Source: Ifrita kowaldi
Lineage: Eukaryota; Chordata; Aves; Passeriformes; Cinclosomatidae
Assembly: GCA_013398055.1 (NCBI GenBank)
Contig: VZRS01003931.1
Span: 1 to 64,000 of the forward strand
Length of the DNA: 64,000 nucleotides
Direction: 5' to 3'
Part shown: positions 1 to 11,600 of the stretch, piece after piece
How the letters are laid out: each line of letters begins with the position of its first letter
How positions within the stretch are numbered: position 1 is the first letter of the stretch
Program-made: the position numbers and the translations under genes
Notes under the pieces: model-generated
What the model was told of the DNA's origin: nothing
Databases searched by the model: none
What the model saw: only the letters and a program-made list of their open reading frames with translations

Positions 1-1
1 C

Positions 2-103
2 CACCGGCGCCACAAGCACAAAAAGAACAAGCGGAGCAAGGAGGAGAAGGAGGCCAGCGAGGACGGTGCCCAGGAGGGCGAGGAGCAGGACACCAAGGAG
101 TGA
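2..103 (+). CDS. FIP1L1: FIP1L1-type factor, C-terminal end of last exon (partial)
   Basis: The window opens inside an open frame whose last 33 codons run to a TGA at 101-103. They encode a Lys/Arg/His-rich stretch (HRRHKHKKNKRSKEEKEA) followed by an acidic Glu/Asp/Gln tail. The basic part matches my memory of the extreme C-terminus of FIP1L1. FIP1L1 is a nuclear subunit of the CPSF complex that binds U-rich RNA through its Arg-rich C-terminus and helps recruit poly(A) polymerase. Only this tail is in the window; the rest lies to the left. The gene is convergent with the LNX-family gene, as at human FIP1L1-LNX1. The acidic tail and several basic-region residues differ from the mammalian protein, so a FIP1L1 paralogue is possible. 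The frame is certain; the family call is fairly firm; orthology is open. Confidence 0.7.
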   Translation, partial: HRRHKHKKNKRSKEEKEASEDGAQEGEEQDTKE

Positions 104-176
104 GCCAGGCCCGCCACCGGCCCTCGGCAGGAGCTCACTCCTGTGGAACCAGCATGGCATTGGTGATGTTTTGGTT

Positions 177-222
177 GGGGGGGAGGGGGGGGGGATATTT
201 TTTTTTATTATTTTTTTTTTTT
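177..222. repeat. Low-complexity G-run followed by T-run
   Basis: A G-rich homopurine tract runs directly into nearly pure T with a few A interruptions. It lies in the 3'UTR. Lengths of such homopolymers are error-prone in sequencing. Confidence 0.7.
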
Positions 223-620
223 ACTTTTTCCAAGGGAAGAGGCTGACTGGGCGAGCCATGGCACAGCCGGCAGTGCCTCGGGAGCTGAGGCTGCACGAGC
301 CCTTAAACTTCCTTTTTTTTGTTTGTTTTTGATACAAGACAATACAGCAGTACTAGTTACAAAGCACTGAGCTACTCTACTCATCCACATCCCTAGGGAG
401 AACTTTGGTGTATCAGATCCTATGGTTTCTGATGGAAGATGGCTTCAGCTGAAACTAACGCAATTAGGTTGTAGTTTTTGGTTCTTTTTGTCAACATCAT
501 TCCTTCTTGAGAACTAGGACAGTAAGTGCAACTTGAAATTTATTGTCCAAAGAACAGCGTGACTTAGATCCTGGGAGCCAGCTTAGGTCTGGTGTCTAGT
601 AGTGAAAAGTCTCATCCCCG

Positions 621-626
621 AATAAA
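621..626 (+). terminator. Polyadenylation signal AATAAA
   Basis: First canonical hexamer on the plus strand after the FIP1L1-type stop codon, followed by T-rich sequence. Assignment is by position and motif only. Confidence 0.5.
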
Positions 627-645
627 TTTCTTTATAGCTACAAAA

Positions 646-1511
646 ACAGCTTCTGATTTCTCCGTGGCCAGCTGGGCGTGTCAGGAGGAGCTGCAGGATC
701 TGCTCCAGGTGGGCACAGGGGCCTGCCTGGATGTGACAGCTTCCAGAAGCTGCTGAGGGCATTCACACAGCGTGTGCAGAGACTCCAAAACTGGTTTTTT
801 TAATCCATTGCAAAGGTAGTTCTGTCATGTTACACCTCTGCGTGGGGAATCAATGAAGATCCATAGTAAGAGCATGAATTTCTCTTTAATTCCTTTTGAC
901 TTAACTATTTTATTTCCTTTTTTTACTAAGAGTTGACTGAATAACCTAGAGTGCAGTAGAGAACACCAAGTCCCAGTTAGCAGTTTGCCCTCGTGGGGTT
1001 GGCGTTTCTATTTGGGTATCACCAACACTCCTGTCCAATGCATTCCTTTCCCTTAGATCCCAAAATAAATCTAGTCGAATTCCAAAGTTTCTTTGGACTT
1101 AGTATTGGTTGGGGAAGGGGCAACAGAGATGTTTCTGGGTGGGAAGAACAGGGGAAATAATTTTCAGGGGTTTTGGTCTGTCTGGTCCTTAGGATTCCTG
1201 CCCTTCTGTTTGTGTGAGTCCACAAATGTCTCATTTTCCTTTGACTTGTTATTTAAAACTGTCTGAAATATTTGTCCCAAAATAATATGGTTCTGAAACG
1301 TTCTGTATTTTTTGGTATTGTAATCTTGGAAGTGTTGAGTGTGCTGGGCAGTGTCCAGCCTGTGCCAGGAGAGCCCTTTGGTTCTGGGTTAAACACTGGG
1401 ACAGTGCAGTGATGGGTTTGTAACTGCAGAGCCCAGGGGAGGAGGAGGAGAATTGGGGCTTCTGCTGGATTTTGGTTTTCATGGAGCTTTTTTAATGTGC
1501 TTTGAGCTCCT
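646..1511. other. Intergenic stretch, no gene seen
   Basis: Between the inferred FIP1L1 3' end and the tandem duplication. Open frames are short and show no family resemblance. A second AATAAA at about 1064 may serve an extended 3'UTR. Confidence 0.5.
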
Positions 1512-2373
1512 GGGAAATGTGTGTGTGCTGAGCCAGGGCTAGCTGGGATCAGGCTGCAGGGTGGAGCCCAGATTTGGGAATATGGCATCACTCACTGCTC
1601 CCCTGGGCAATCCCCGCTCCTGGCACTGGGTGTGGAGCCAGGGAATCCTCCTGGCAGCTCCTGCTCAGGACAGGGCTTCAGCTGTGGCTGCCCAGAAGCT
1701 TTCAGGAGAATGGCATGAACTTGCTGCTCCCCAAAACCCAAACCAGAGGAGGAGTCAGGAGTGCTTGGCCAGTGCTCCCTGGCACCTCCCACAACAGAGG
1801 TGCCCAGCCTCCCTCAGGAGCCTGCATTTGGTGATGATGAGATGTGCTGGTTTGTTTCAGCACAGGAACTCTGACCTTGCTGGGGCAGCCAGTGCCAAAG
1901 GGGACTCAGGCAGTGCCCCCAGCAGTGCCAAAGGGGACTCAGGCAGTGCCCCCAGCCTGCTCTGAGCTGGCTTTTCCTGCCCTCAGTCAGGACCAGTGCT
2001 GCCACTGGAATGCTGCACCCAGGTGAGTGGGGCTGGCCCCAGCCAAGGACGATTCTCCCCCCTTTGCAGGCTCAGGTGTCCCTGGTGCCTCTGCAGGGGT
2101 GGCCAGAGCTGTCCACACCCCCTCCCTGCTCTCCTGCACTGTGGGTGGAGTGACACAATCAATGGTGATCACATCCAGTCCTGATGGTGCTGTGGGAGTG
2201 GGAACAGGGAATCCAGCGTGGATTCAGTCAGGGGTGCACCTCCTCCTGCCTTACTTGAATGAGCTGGACCCAAAAACACAGAATGTGCTGAGGTGGAAGG
2301 AACCTTCACTAATGGGGGGAGGCTTTTGGGGCCAGGAGCAGCTGTGAATTTAAGGGAAGTAGTTTTAAATTGG
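1512..2373. repeat. Tandem duplication, copy 1 (862 bp)
   Basis: This copy repeats at an offset of 863 bases (2375-3236). The only difference I find is A at 1670 versus C at 2533. Both copies contain an internal 33-bp direct duplication (around 1886-1951 here). The copies are separated only by an N at 2374. No transposon family was recognised, and the open frames inside are short and unassigned. Confidence 0.9.
1886..1951. repeat. 33-bp direct repeat, two units
   Basis: A 33-base unit containing GGGGACTCAGGCAGTGCC occurs twice head to tail. The pair is copied again at +863 in the second half of the larger duplication. Boundaries are approximate by a few bases. Confidence 0.75.
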
Positions 2374-2374
2374 N

Positions 2375-3236
2375 GGGAAATGTGTGTGTGCTGAGCCAGG
2401 GCTAGCTGGGATCAGGCTGCAGGGTGGAGCCCAGATTTGGGAATATGGCATCACTCACTGCTCCCCTGGGCAATCCCCGCTCCTGGCACTGGGTGTGGAG
2501 CCAGGGAATCCTCCTGGCAGCTCCTGCTCAGGCCAGGGCTTCAGCTGTGGCTGCCCAGAAGCTTTCAGGAGAATGGCATGAACTTGCTGCTCCCCAAAAC
2601 CCAAACCAGAGGAGGAGTCAGGAGTGCTTGGCCAGTGCTCCCTGGCACCTCCCACAACAGAGGTGCCCAGCCTCCCTCAGGAGCCTGCATTTGGTGATGA
2701 TGAGATGTGCTGGTTTGTTTCAGCACAGGAACTCTGACCTTGCTGGGGCAGCCAGTGCCAAAGGGGACTCAGGCAGTGCCCCCAGCAGTGCCAAAGGGGA
2801 CTCAGGCAGTGCCCCCAGCCTGCTCTGAGCTGGCTTTTCCTGCCCTCAGTCAGGACCAGTGCTGCCACTGGAATGCTGCACCCAGGTGAGTGGGGCTGGC
2901 CCCAGCCAAGGACGATTCTCCCCCCTTTGCAGGCTCAGGTGTCCCTGGTGCCTCTGCAGGGGTGGCCAGAGCTGTCCACACCCCCTCCCTGCTCTCCTGC
3001 ACTGTGGGTGGAGTGACACAATCAATGGTGATCACATCCAGTCCTGATGGTGCTGTGGGAGTGGGAACAGGGAATCCAGCGTGGATTCAGTCAGGGGTGC
3101 ACCTCCTCCTGCCTTACTTGAATGAGCTGGACCCAAAAACACAGAATGTGCTGAGGTGGAAGGAACCTTCACTAATGGGGGGAGGCTTTTGGGGCCAGGA
3201 GCAGCTGTGAATTTAAGGGAAGTAGTTTTAAATTGG
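2375..3236. repeat. Tandem duplication, copy 2 (862 bp)
   Basis: Second copy of the unit at 1512-2373, identical apart from one base. After 3236 the sequence continues uniquely. Near-identity next to an N suggests either a very recent duplication or an unmerged allelic copy in the assembly. Confidence 0.9.
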
Positions 3237-5303
3237 TTTCTTTTCATTAAATAGAGGTAAATTGTTTGCCTTTTCTGTCAGGGAAATGTAAAGGTGGGGT
3301 GTTGGAAATATCCTGTACTTGCATCAGGAAGCTGCTGCAGGGTTACTGGTGTTGGGATGTGGGGTTTACTGGTGTTGAGGGATTTTTCCCAGCCACAGTG
3401 TATTCCAGGATAGTCCCAGCTGCTTTCCTGGCAGAAGCAAAGACAATTACACAGTTTCCTGCCTCCCAGGGTCAGTTTTTTGTTGAGGTGACCTATTCTG
3501 GTGGCATTAGCTGGTACATGGAAAGAAAGGGTAAAGACCACACCTCTAACCCATATTTTTCAGCAATATGACAATAATTTATAAAGGCATCAAAACAAAT
3601 TCAACATCTATTAACAAGCTGATTTTGGAAACAAAATTTAAATTACGAGGACATTTTGGTGAAGTTGAAGGCACCTTGAAAGGAGATGGAGTAAAAATGG
3701 TTCTGCAGCCTCCTCCTCCCTCCCACTGCTGGCCCAGCAGCTGCACAGCTCTGTCCTCCTGCCCTTTCCCCACACGGGGGCAGGCACTGGGAATCACCCT
3801 CTCTCTGTCCACATCAATATTTACTGTTCCAGGCACAGATTCTGTGCATTGATTGGAAAGAGATAAAAAATTGCTTCATGTTTTTGTGTCCCAGCGAGGT
3901 CAATGCCGAGTTTTCCTCTGGGGATTATTTTGCTCTCGGCATTCAGCAGAACAACAGGAACACAGCCCTGGAGCCCAGGTAGCCCCAGCTGTGCTGTCAG
4001 AGTCCCCAGGGGTGTTCCCAGCCAAGCCAAGGCTGCTGGGAGGATGGATCCACGCTCCTGCTGTGTCCTGGGCTCTGGGACAGGCCCTGCTGTCCCTGCC
4101 CGCAGCTCCCGGCGCAGGAAGTGAAGTCACTGGGTGTAAACAAGGCCCAGGGACAGCAAATGACAAATTGCCAGCCCAGGAGAAGCTTCAGCCAGGGCTG
4201 GGCTCTTTCCTGCAGGGCTGCTACAAGGAATTAAACATTCATTCGAGGCAGCATTTGGACAGGGACACACTCCTTGGATTCTTACAAAGCTGCTCCTGCA
4301 AAAGGTGCAGCAGAGGCAGCACAGGAGGAAAAAATCTCTCAGTGCAACCTGTTTTGAGAAAAACCCATCATTTCTACTGCTCATTAAGCTGCTAAAAAAG
4401 GGAATTGCTTCAGGTGGAGTTGGCAAGGAGGAACTTTCACAGTGTCAGAGGTCAAACCACCCTGCCCGGGCTTCAGTTCTTTAATTCTAAATTTGAACTG
4501 CACAGTGGGTTTGAACTGAAGCCAGGCTGGGCACAGTCTCCTTCTGGAGGTGACATTTCCTGCAGCCAAGGATGCTTTGAGCTTCCCCTGATCCCATGAG
4601 TTGCTATTTTGCTCCAAATGCAGGAGGGGCACAAACAGAACTGCAGGAGAAATCTCACCTGCCTGACAGTACAGGTACTCCTGCCCCTGCCTGATCTCTG
4701 CCTCTCAGCACTGGAAACAGATAAAAATAAGTCAGGAGGCTGGGCCAGGAGAGTCTGTTACCAGCCTGTTCACTTCCTCACCTGTCTTCTGGGGGAAAAG
4801 CTGCTTTTATCCATCCTGAAACCAGGGAAACTTGTGTGCAGTAAGAGTGAACCTTGCCCTTGACCTTTGGTGATGTCACTGCAACATCATATTTCAGTGG
4901 AACCACTCTTGCTGATACCTTTGAGAGTGGTTCTTTAAGCTGTTGAAATTGTCCCTTTGCAATAAATCAGTGGAGCTGGCAGGATCCTCAGTCAGGATTT
5001 GTGACGGGGCCCTCATTCAGGTAACACAGCTCCTCCAGTTGGGGTTTTGATGTATTAACACATTCCTTGGGTTACTGACACCTAAAAATAAGAGCACTGG
5101 GAAATCCTGGTAACTAGGAAATGCCTAATTGGCTCCCCATCCTTACAGATTTAGTAGCTGCTTTTAAAAGCCTCTGTTTTAACCCGTTCAGATACTCAGT
5201 GGAAAGCAGAGCCCTAAAATCAAGGAAAGCCTCAGCAGCCTCCAGGGCAGGTTGTGGAGAAACACTGGGAAGAGCTTTCTCTGCACCACCAATCCTGAGG
5301 AGC
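3237..5303. other. Intergenic region between convergent 3' ends
   Basis: No exon or RNA gene is recognised. Open frames up to 180 codons (3853-4395, plus strand) show no domain and no supporting splice structure. An AATAAA lies near 4961 (+), and an ATTAAA in minus orientation near 4480-4485. Confidence 0.5.
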
Positions 5304-5309
5304 TTTAAT
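5304..5309 (-). terminator. Possible polyadenylation signal ATTAAA of the LNX-family gene
   Basis: On the minus strand, ATTAAA lies about 220 nt downstream of the LNX stop codon. It is the nearest acceptable variant hexamer. No minus-strand AATAAA was seen between 3240 and 5530. An alternative ATTAAA at 4480-4485 would give a longer 3'UTR. Confidence 0.3.
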
Positions 5310-5530
5310 GAGCCTGGGAAGCTCCAACAAGTGTTGGATTAACCCTTACTTTGAATTCAACATCCAGACTTGTTGGTAAAATGTTTTCCACAAGAAGGAA
5401 GCGAGGAGTCTTCCCCAGCACTGCCCCAGGAGCCGGAGTGGCGCAGTCCCTGTTTCTCTGTCAGGGGTGGCTCTGTGTGGTGCCCAGCTGCTGTTGGATA
5501 CCTGGAAGTGCTGGGGGTTTGCTGGAGCTG
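5310..5530 (-). other. Proximal 3'UTR of the LNX-family gene
   Basis: Non-coding bases following the TGA at 5533-5531, up to the nearest plausible poly(A) signal. The extent is inferred. Confidence 0.35.
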
Positions 5531-5666
5531 TCACACGAGGCTCCCTGGCCAGGACACCACGGTCAGGGTGACTCTGTTCCTCTGCTCCTTCAGCATTGGG
5601 ATTAATTCCGAGTTGCTCATTCCTATTGCTGGCACTCCGTTCACTGCCACGATTTCATCTCCACAC
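5531..5666 (-). CDS. LNX2-like: LNX coding exon 9: end of PDZ4 and stop
   Basis: The acceptor GGGCAG precedes 5666. The exon completes Lys635 and encodes CGDEIVAVNG, then MSNSELIPMLKEQRNRVTLT and VVSWPGSLV, then TGA at 5533-5531. The GSLV C-terminus matches LNX2, while LNX1 ends differently. Confidence 0.93.
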
Positions 5667-8600
5667 CTGCCCAAAGACAGGAACCAGGACAGGGTTCATT
5701 ACTAACACTGCACCCACGGTCACCCTGAGCCCACCCTGAGCCAAATCAACTCCTCCTTCAAAGAACTTTTGCCCTGGAGTCAGAGGGGAAGGGAGAACGA
5801 GGCCGCTGCTGCTGCTGGGGTGGCAGCAGGGAGGGGCAGCAGGAGCGTGCCCAGCGGGGCAGGCAGCAGAGGGAGGAGTGGCGCTGGTGAAACACTGATG
5901 CCCCAGCTCAGCCCTGCAGCTCCAGCGGCCCCACTGCCACCATCGGAGGCGTGAGAGGGACCTGCTCCCCTCTGGCACACTCAGCACCTTCTGAGGGGTG
6001 CGAGGTGCTGAGCCCCCACCGCCCTGTCCCGGCGCTCAAACCGGAGCCCAGCTGAGCCCAGCCCTCCCACCTCGGCGCTGGGAGCAAAGCCCAGCTCCCT
6101 ACACGCAGCTGCGTCCCCTCCCTCTGTCTGTGGCTGCCCTGCCTGCAGAGGAGCCAGCTCTGCATCCCAAAGATCCCTGGGGGGTTCTCCAGCCCCAGCC
6201 CTGCTCCTCCCGCTGGGATCTGTCACCACCAACCACTTCAGCAAAGCTCGAGTGGAGTTTCCTGCACGGGAGGGCTTTTACTGCTTGCGTTGGGAACTTT
6301 CCCGAATTCAAAAGGTTTTATACTCTGGAACCTCCAGATTCATCTCAAACATCCCCTTTCTACTTTTACCTAATGACTCAATTAAACCCTTCACAGTTAG
6401 GTTTTAAAAGGCTGTAAATTCCTTTCGTTGCAGCTTTATGGAGGAACCAAAAAGCTGCTAAATGCAGGGCTTACTTTGTTACAGGCTTGGCAACAGTATT
6501 AACTCTCAAATGAGAGTGAAAATGAGCCTTAACGTGGAGCTGAGCTCCTTCCAAGGGTCAAAGAGGCTTGGGAACCCACCCCAGCACTGGTGGTGGTGAT
6601 GATTCCCCGGGTACCTCACACCTACTTGAGTTTCCTGTCCCGGAATGCCGGAGTCCCGGGCACGATGGTTTTGATGAAGAAGGGTTGGTTTCCTTTGCTT
6701 TCCTCAAAGCCTCCCACGATGCTGAAGCCCCAACTTTCCAGGTTTCCTTTACTAAGGACAATATCTTGACAGAAGTGAAGGTAGCTGTGTCAAAAACAGA
6801 GAAGTTATGAGGAAAATTGCCTGAGCAGGAATTTGTGTTTTCCCTCATGGAAAGCACAGCTATGTAACAGCCTCATTTTCCTGTTTTTTTGGGATTTGAG
6901 ACACCCCTTTGCAGGGCATGTCAGAGGGTTAATTCTCAAATGGGATGATGCCAGTCCTTTAGAAATCTTTTGTCAGTGTTGTCAGAACAGGTTTAAGAGC
7001 TATCAGGAAATCACCCGGCTCTAAAGGGGTTTGGGACCTGCAAGACTCCTGAGTATCTTTGTGAATTCTGCTAATGAACACCCACAGCACCGGTGACAAG
7101 CCCAAATAACGGCGAGCAGCAGCTACACCCATGCAATTAAAGAGAGCAGAGGGTTTTTATTCCCTCTCTGCACTGCACTGCGTTGGTACAAGGAAAGCCT
7201 TCAGCAGCTCGGCATCACTGGCAGCAAACGTGAGGGGCAGCAGCCTCCCTTCAGCTGCCAGATCAGAGCAGGGCAGGGCTTTCCTGCAGGATCCAGGATG
7301 TCCAGTTCACAGATTGGGCTCCTTGGTGAGAGCTCCCTGGTTCTGGATGCCGGCCAGCGAGGTTTGTGCCCTCAGGGAGCCTGGGGAATGGGAGATGCAA
7401 GTGCCAGCAGCGCTCGCTGCCCGAGCTGGTGGCACGGAGCCCCGCAAAGCCTCGGCGAGGCGACACAGGAGGAGCGGCAGGAGCGGCTCGTGTGGCCCGG
7501 CTCCAGCTCAGGTTACATCCTGGCACCGAGGAGCTGTGAAACTGCAGCTCATCATCACCCCGCTGAGTTATTCCAGCAGCTAAACTTTTCCTAATAAACG
7601 TTTTTGCCTCAAGGGCTTTGCTTGAGCAGTTTGCAGAGGAGTTTCAGATTTCAAAAGCCTTCTCAGTTAACTTCTCACCAGGAGAAAGATCCAATTATCT
7701 ACTTTTAAACTGTAATTTACTTTTGTAAGAGTTTTTCACACATAAACACCAGGAGACCCAGCTCGAGCTTACTGATTCCTCCATGGTTTCCTTCCACAGG
7801 CACCACACAAGTGCAAAAACACAGCTCTGAGCCATGGCTGTGGCAGCTTCTGCAAATAAATAGCCCCAAGAGCAACAGTGGCAAGTGCTAGTCAGCACAG
7901 AACATAAATAAAAACATCAAGCACATCCTCCAGGAGCTAGAAAGGGCTGCTTGCTAGGAATCAGTTTTCCATATTGAAAAGGGGTTCTAGGAAGAGAATC
8001 TTTAATTCACTACGATCAAAAATGACTGTGGGAAAAGAACTGGAGAGTTTAGGGAAGGTCGAGGTGCAGGTTTTATGGTGCCAAGCACGCTGCTGAGCTG
8101 GCAGTTCCCGGTCCCTGTTGGAGTTTGGAGCTGCAGCAGGGCCGGCACCGGGAGCTCCTCACGGTTATTGTGGGAAGAGTCAGACTGGAGTCAGATAAAC
8201 CCCAGGGAGGAGGGCAGCAGGAAAACTGCTTTTCCACCCTGAGACTTCTCCACAAGCTACCCAGTGCACTGTGCTTTCAAGAGGCAAAGGTTTTAGAGAG
8301 AAAAGATAAATCAATCTGTAAACCTTTGTTTCTGGTGCTTTTGGGATCCAGGGTGTGTTGGATTAGGACATGGGTCCAGTCCAAACCAGCTTTTGAGATG
8401 GTATTTTACACTATCAGTGGCTGCTATTGATTTAACATCATGTTAGGAAGAAATCAAAGTTTCTGTTAGACAGAAACAGAAACCACAGATTCAAGAATCG
8501 AGGCCTGAATGAAGCACTGTGGGCTCAAGCGTTGCAAGGAACAAATACACTTCCCTAGCCTGAGCACTCATTTCAACTCACACCTTTCAGCATCAAGTCT

Positions 8601-11600
8601 GGGCTCAAACTAGAAAGAAATCAATTCCTCTAAAAACAAAGGGATATTTCTGCTGGAAAAGAGGAATAACTGAAGGGAAAAAAAGCTGAACAAACCCAAA
8701 ACTGCACATGCAATAAGGTTGGAGCTTTCACCCTGCAGGATGTTCCAACACAGCAAGGCCAGGGCAGCCAAAGGGAGCAGATCCCAGTGGAACAGCTGGT
8801 GCTGAGGGCACAGGGGCAGGGCTGGGCACATTCCTGGGGGTTTTCTGTGATGTGGTGTCAGTGTGGTGCACACAGGGCCTGTGCAATGGACACTCCTCTG
8901 CAGCACTGGGGGTTTGGCCCTGGGCAGAGCAAACCCAGTTTGGGTGGTCAGGACCTCTCTGCAATGGGAACCAAACCACAGCACGTGGGGGCACTGGGAT
9001 CTCACTGCAGCTGCACAGCCCTGAGCCAGCCTGGAATGCCAGAGGCACCCTGAGCACCCCCAGGTGACAAACACGGGCTCTGTGGGTGACCAGCCAGCTG
9101 CTACCAGCTCTCACTGGGAGCAGATGGGAAAAGGAGAGAGGAAGCTCAGGAATTACAGCCCCTTTTAGTGCTGGAAACAGGAGGAAGATTCTGTCAGATC
9201 CTGAAGTGGAATAACCTTGCCGTGTGCCTCCTACCAACCCTCACACCCAGAACTGCAGACAAATTTCCAAGGCCAGAATTCAGGCTGGAGTAAAAGGAAG
9301 TGAAGAGCAGAAAGGGCACCTGGAATCACTTCTTGCTTCAGGAGCTGCAGTCAGATGAGGAGGGGAACATCAATACCAGCAGCAAAGGAATTTCCAGCAG
9401 TGCATTAAATGGAGGTAATGTCAGACACTCCTGAAATGAAGGCAGGGGATCCAGGAGCAGAGAAGACTCCAGTCCCTGCAGCAGAGTGTGGGGAAGCTGC
9501 AAGTCCAGAAAAACTGGGAAAGGAGGAAAAGAAGCCCAGCCAGGTTTTGCCTTGCTGAAGTTCACTGCAGCAGCAGCAGCACGAGGAACAAACACCAGGC
9601 AGCATCAAGAGCTTGTGCCCAGGTTTGGGCTCTCCAGGTGCAGCTCAGGGCCAGCTCACACCAGACCTGCCTGGAGCAGCCAGGCCAATTCCCAGGAGAG
9701 CAGAGGGAGATGGGAGGAGGTGCTGAGCACAGGCCAAGTACAGGAGACACAAAAGCTGCCTTTGCTTGGGCTGGTTTGTTGAGCATTTACAGACTGCTGG
9801 GTAACACAACAGAGGCTTTGTGAGCGGTTCTTCTCTAGGTGTCTCAAGAAACAAGGCTGTAAATGATCCAGGCTTCCCACAGCAGGTTTGGCTTTATGTT
9901 CCACCTGCACATGCCCCTGCACTCAGCTGAGATGACAACAGACTCTGCCTTTCACAGTGCTTTTCGTGTAACTGCAAAAGGGAGGGAGCCAGAGGTTTGC
10001 CTCTCCAGGAAGGAGAGGGAAATTCAAGCTTCACTCAGAACTTCCCAGGTTCAAACCTGTGCTAAGGCTGTGGTGCAAAGCTTTGCAGCAGGAGAACTCA
10101 GCTCTGCAGAATCATTTCTGCTTCATGCTGAAGATGGCACAGCTACAACAGCCAAGAAGAATTAGACTGAAAGAATGTCTGCCCCTAAGTGAGATGATCA
10201 GATTAGAAACTCCCAGACAGCCCAGGTGTCTCTTGGCTTGAGTTAGGGGATGCAGGAAGAGCCACAGAGAGATTTCAGCCAGTACTTTAGCAGGGACTGT
10301 ATCTAACATTGACTATTTCTCTTTGAAAAAGGGGTTTCAGGGCCTCTAAAGCACGGTTACTGTCCAACAGGAGTGTGGGAATGATGGGTCTCTCCATAAC
10401 AACCGTGGAAGTTCCTTATGCACTCATTATTCTATGATCTCATTGGCAAATAAGGCTTTCCACTGCCTTACAGCTAAACGGGAATACCAGGAATGCTTCC
10501 AAGTTCATCAACAAAGTAATTAATTTCTAGTGTTTGAGTGAAAGTCAACCCGGTAATTAACAGCTCTCTACACAGTCCCTGACAAACATACCTAGGCAAT
10601 CCCAGCCACATGATCCAGAGGGGAGACCAGCTGAATCCCTGCTCCCTGATGTCCAGGGCTGGCTCTGGGGAGTTCAGGGAGAGGATTTCCAAGGCTTTCA
10701 GTGTGACTGAGTGGGAAGCTGCATTGGATTTCAGTGCTGAGACAGCTTCATAGTAGTTCAGATGGGTCAGATCGATGCCGTTTATGCTCAGAAGTACATC
10801 CCCTGTCGATGAAATCAAATGGAATTGTTACAGACCTTTGGCTATGCAGCCCATTTCAGCCTCAAGGGGTCATGTGAACCCTGTTTTCAGCCTCTCTTCA
10901 GTGTCCAAGTCCAGCTTCCACTGAAGAAAACCCACAGCTCCTAAAGGATAAAGGGTCTGAGAGCCCCCCTTACCTCTCTTGATTCTGCCATCCCTGAAGA
11001 GGCATCCAATGGGCTGCACACTTGTCACATAGATGGGGAGCTTGTTTTTGTTATCCCTTCCACCTCCAATTGTGATTCCCAAAGATTCCTTTGGCTCCTT
11101 TTTTATTGCAACTGTCTTCTCATGACTTGCATATCCCTGAGGCAAATCCTATGAAGGAATGACAGTACAAAATGCAGCTTCATTAATGCAATTAAGAGGA
11201 GAAGCCCAGCTCTGGAAGACAACAACATTTGTATCCTTAATCCAGAGCATTCCAGCAACGTTGCTGGCTGGCAAAGTCAGCTTCCCCTGTCCTTGCTGTG
11301 GGTGGGAACACAGAGCAGCATCCCTAAGGTGAGCCACCAGAGCTGAGGCAGTGCTGTCCTAATGATCCCAAATCCATTCGCTGCAGGGAGATGCTCCCTC
11401 TGAGGAGGGGAATTCTGCACTGAGGAACAAGCTGTGAGCTCATCTCAAGGCTGCTCAGGCCAAGCAATGAAGCTCTCCCTGATTAAATGTTTAGGTTGCA
11501 GTGAAGGCACACATTAGAGCACAGGCTGTGCAAACAGGGTGTAAATGCTGCTCAGGGATTTAAATCCAGGAACCACACTGCAGCCACGCAGGACAGGGCC

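Larger units (their letters stand above)
104..645 (+). other. 3'UTR of the FIP1L1-type gene
   Basis: Non-coding sequence after the TGA at 101-103. It contains a G-run and T-run tract near 177-222 and ends at the first good polyadenylation hexamer, AATAAA at 621-626. Cleavage is inferred 15-25 nt downstream. Later AATAAA hexamers at about 1064 and 4961 could give longer isoforms, so the end is approximate. Confidence 0.5.

Noticed and set aside
1521..3210. Sets of short open frames repeated at +863
   Set aside because: Repeated only because the DNA unit is duplicated; no recognisable protein and conflicting frames on both strands.
10420..10440. ATTCTATGAT resembling a CR1 3' terminus
   Set aside because: Too short, and the preceding sequence does not match CR1.
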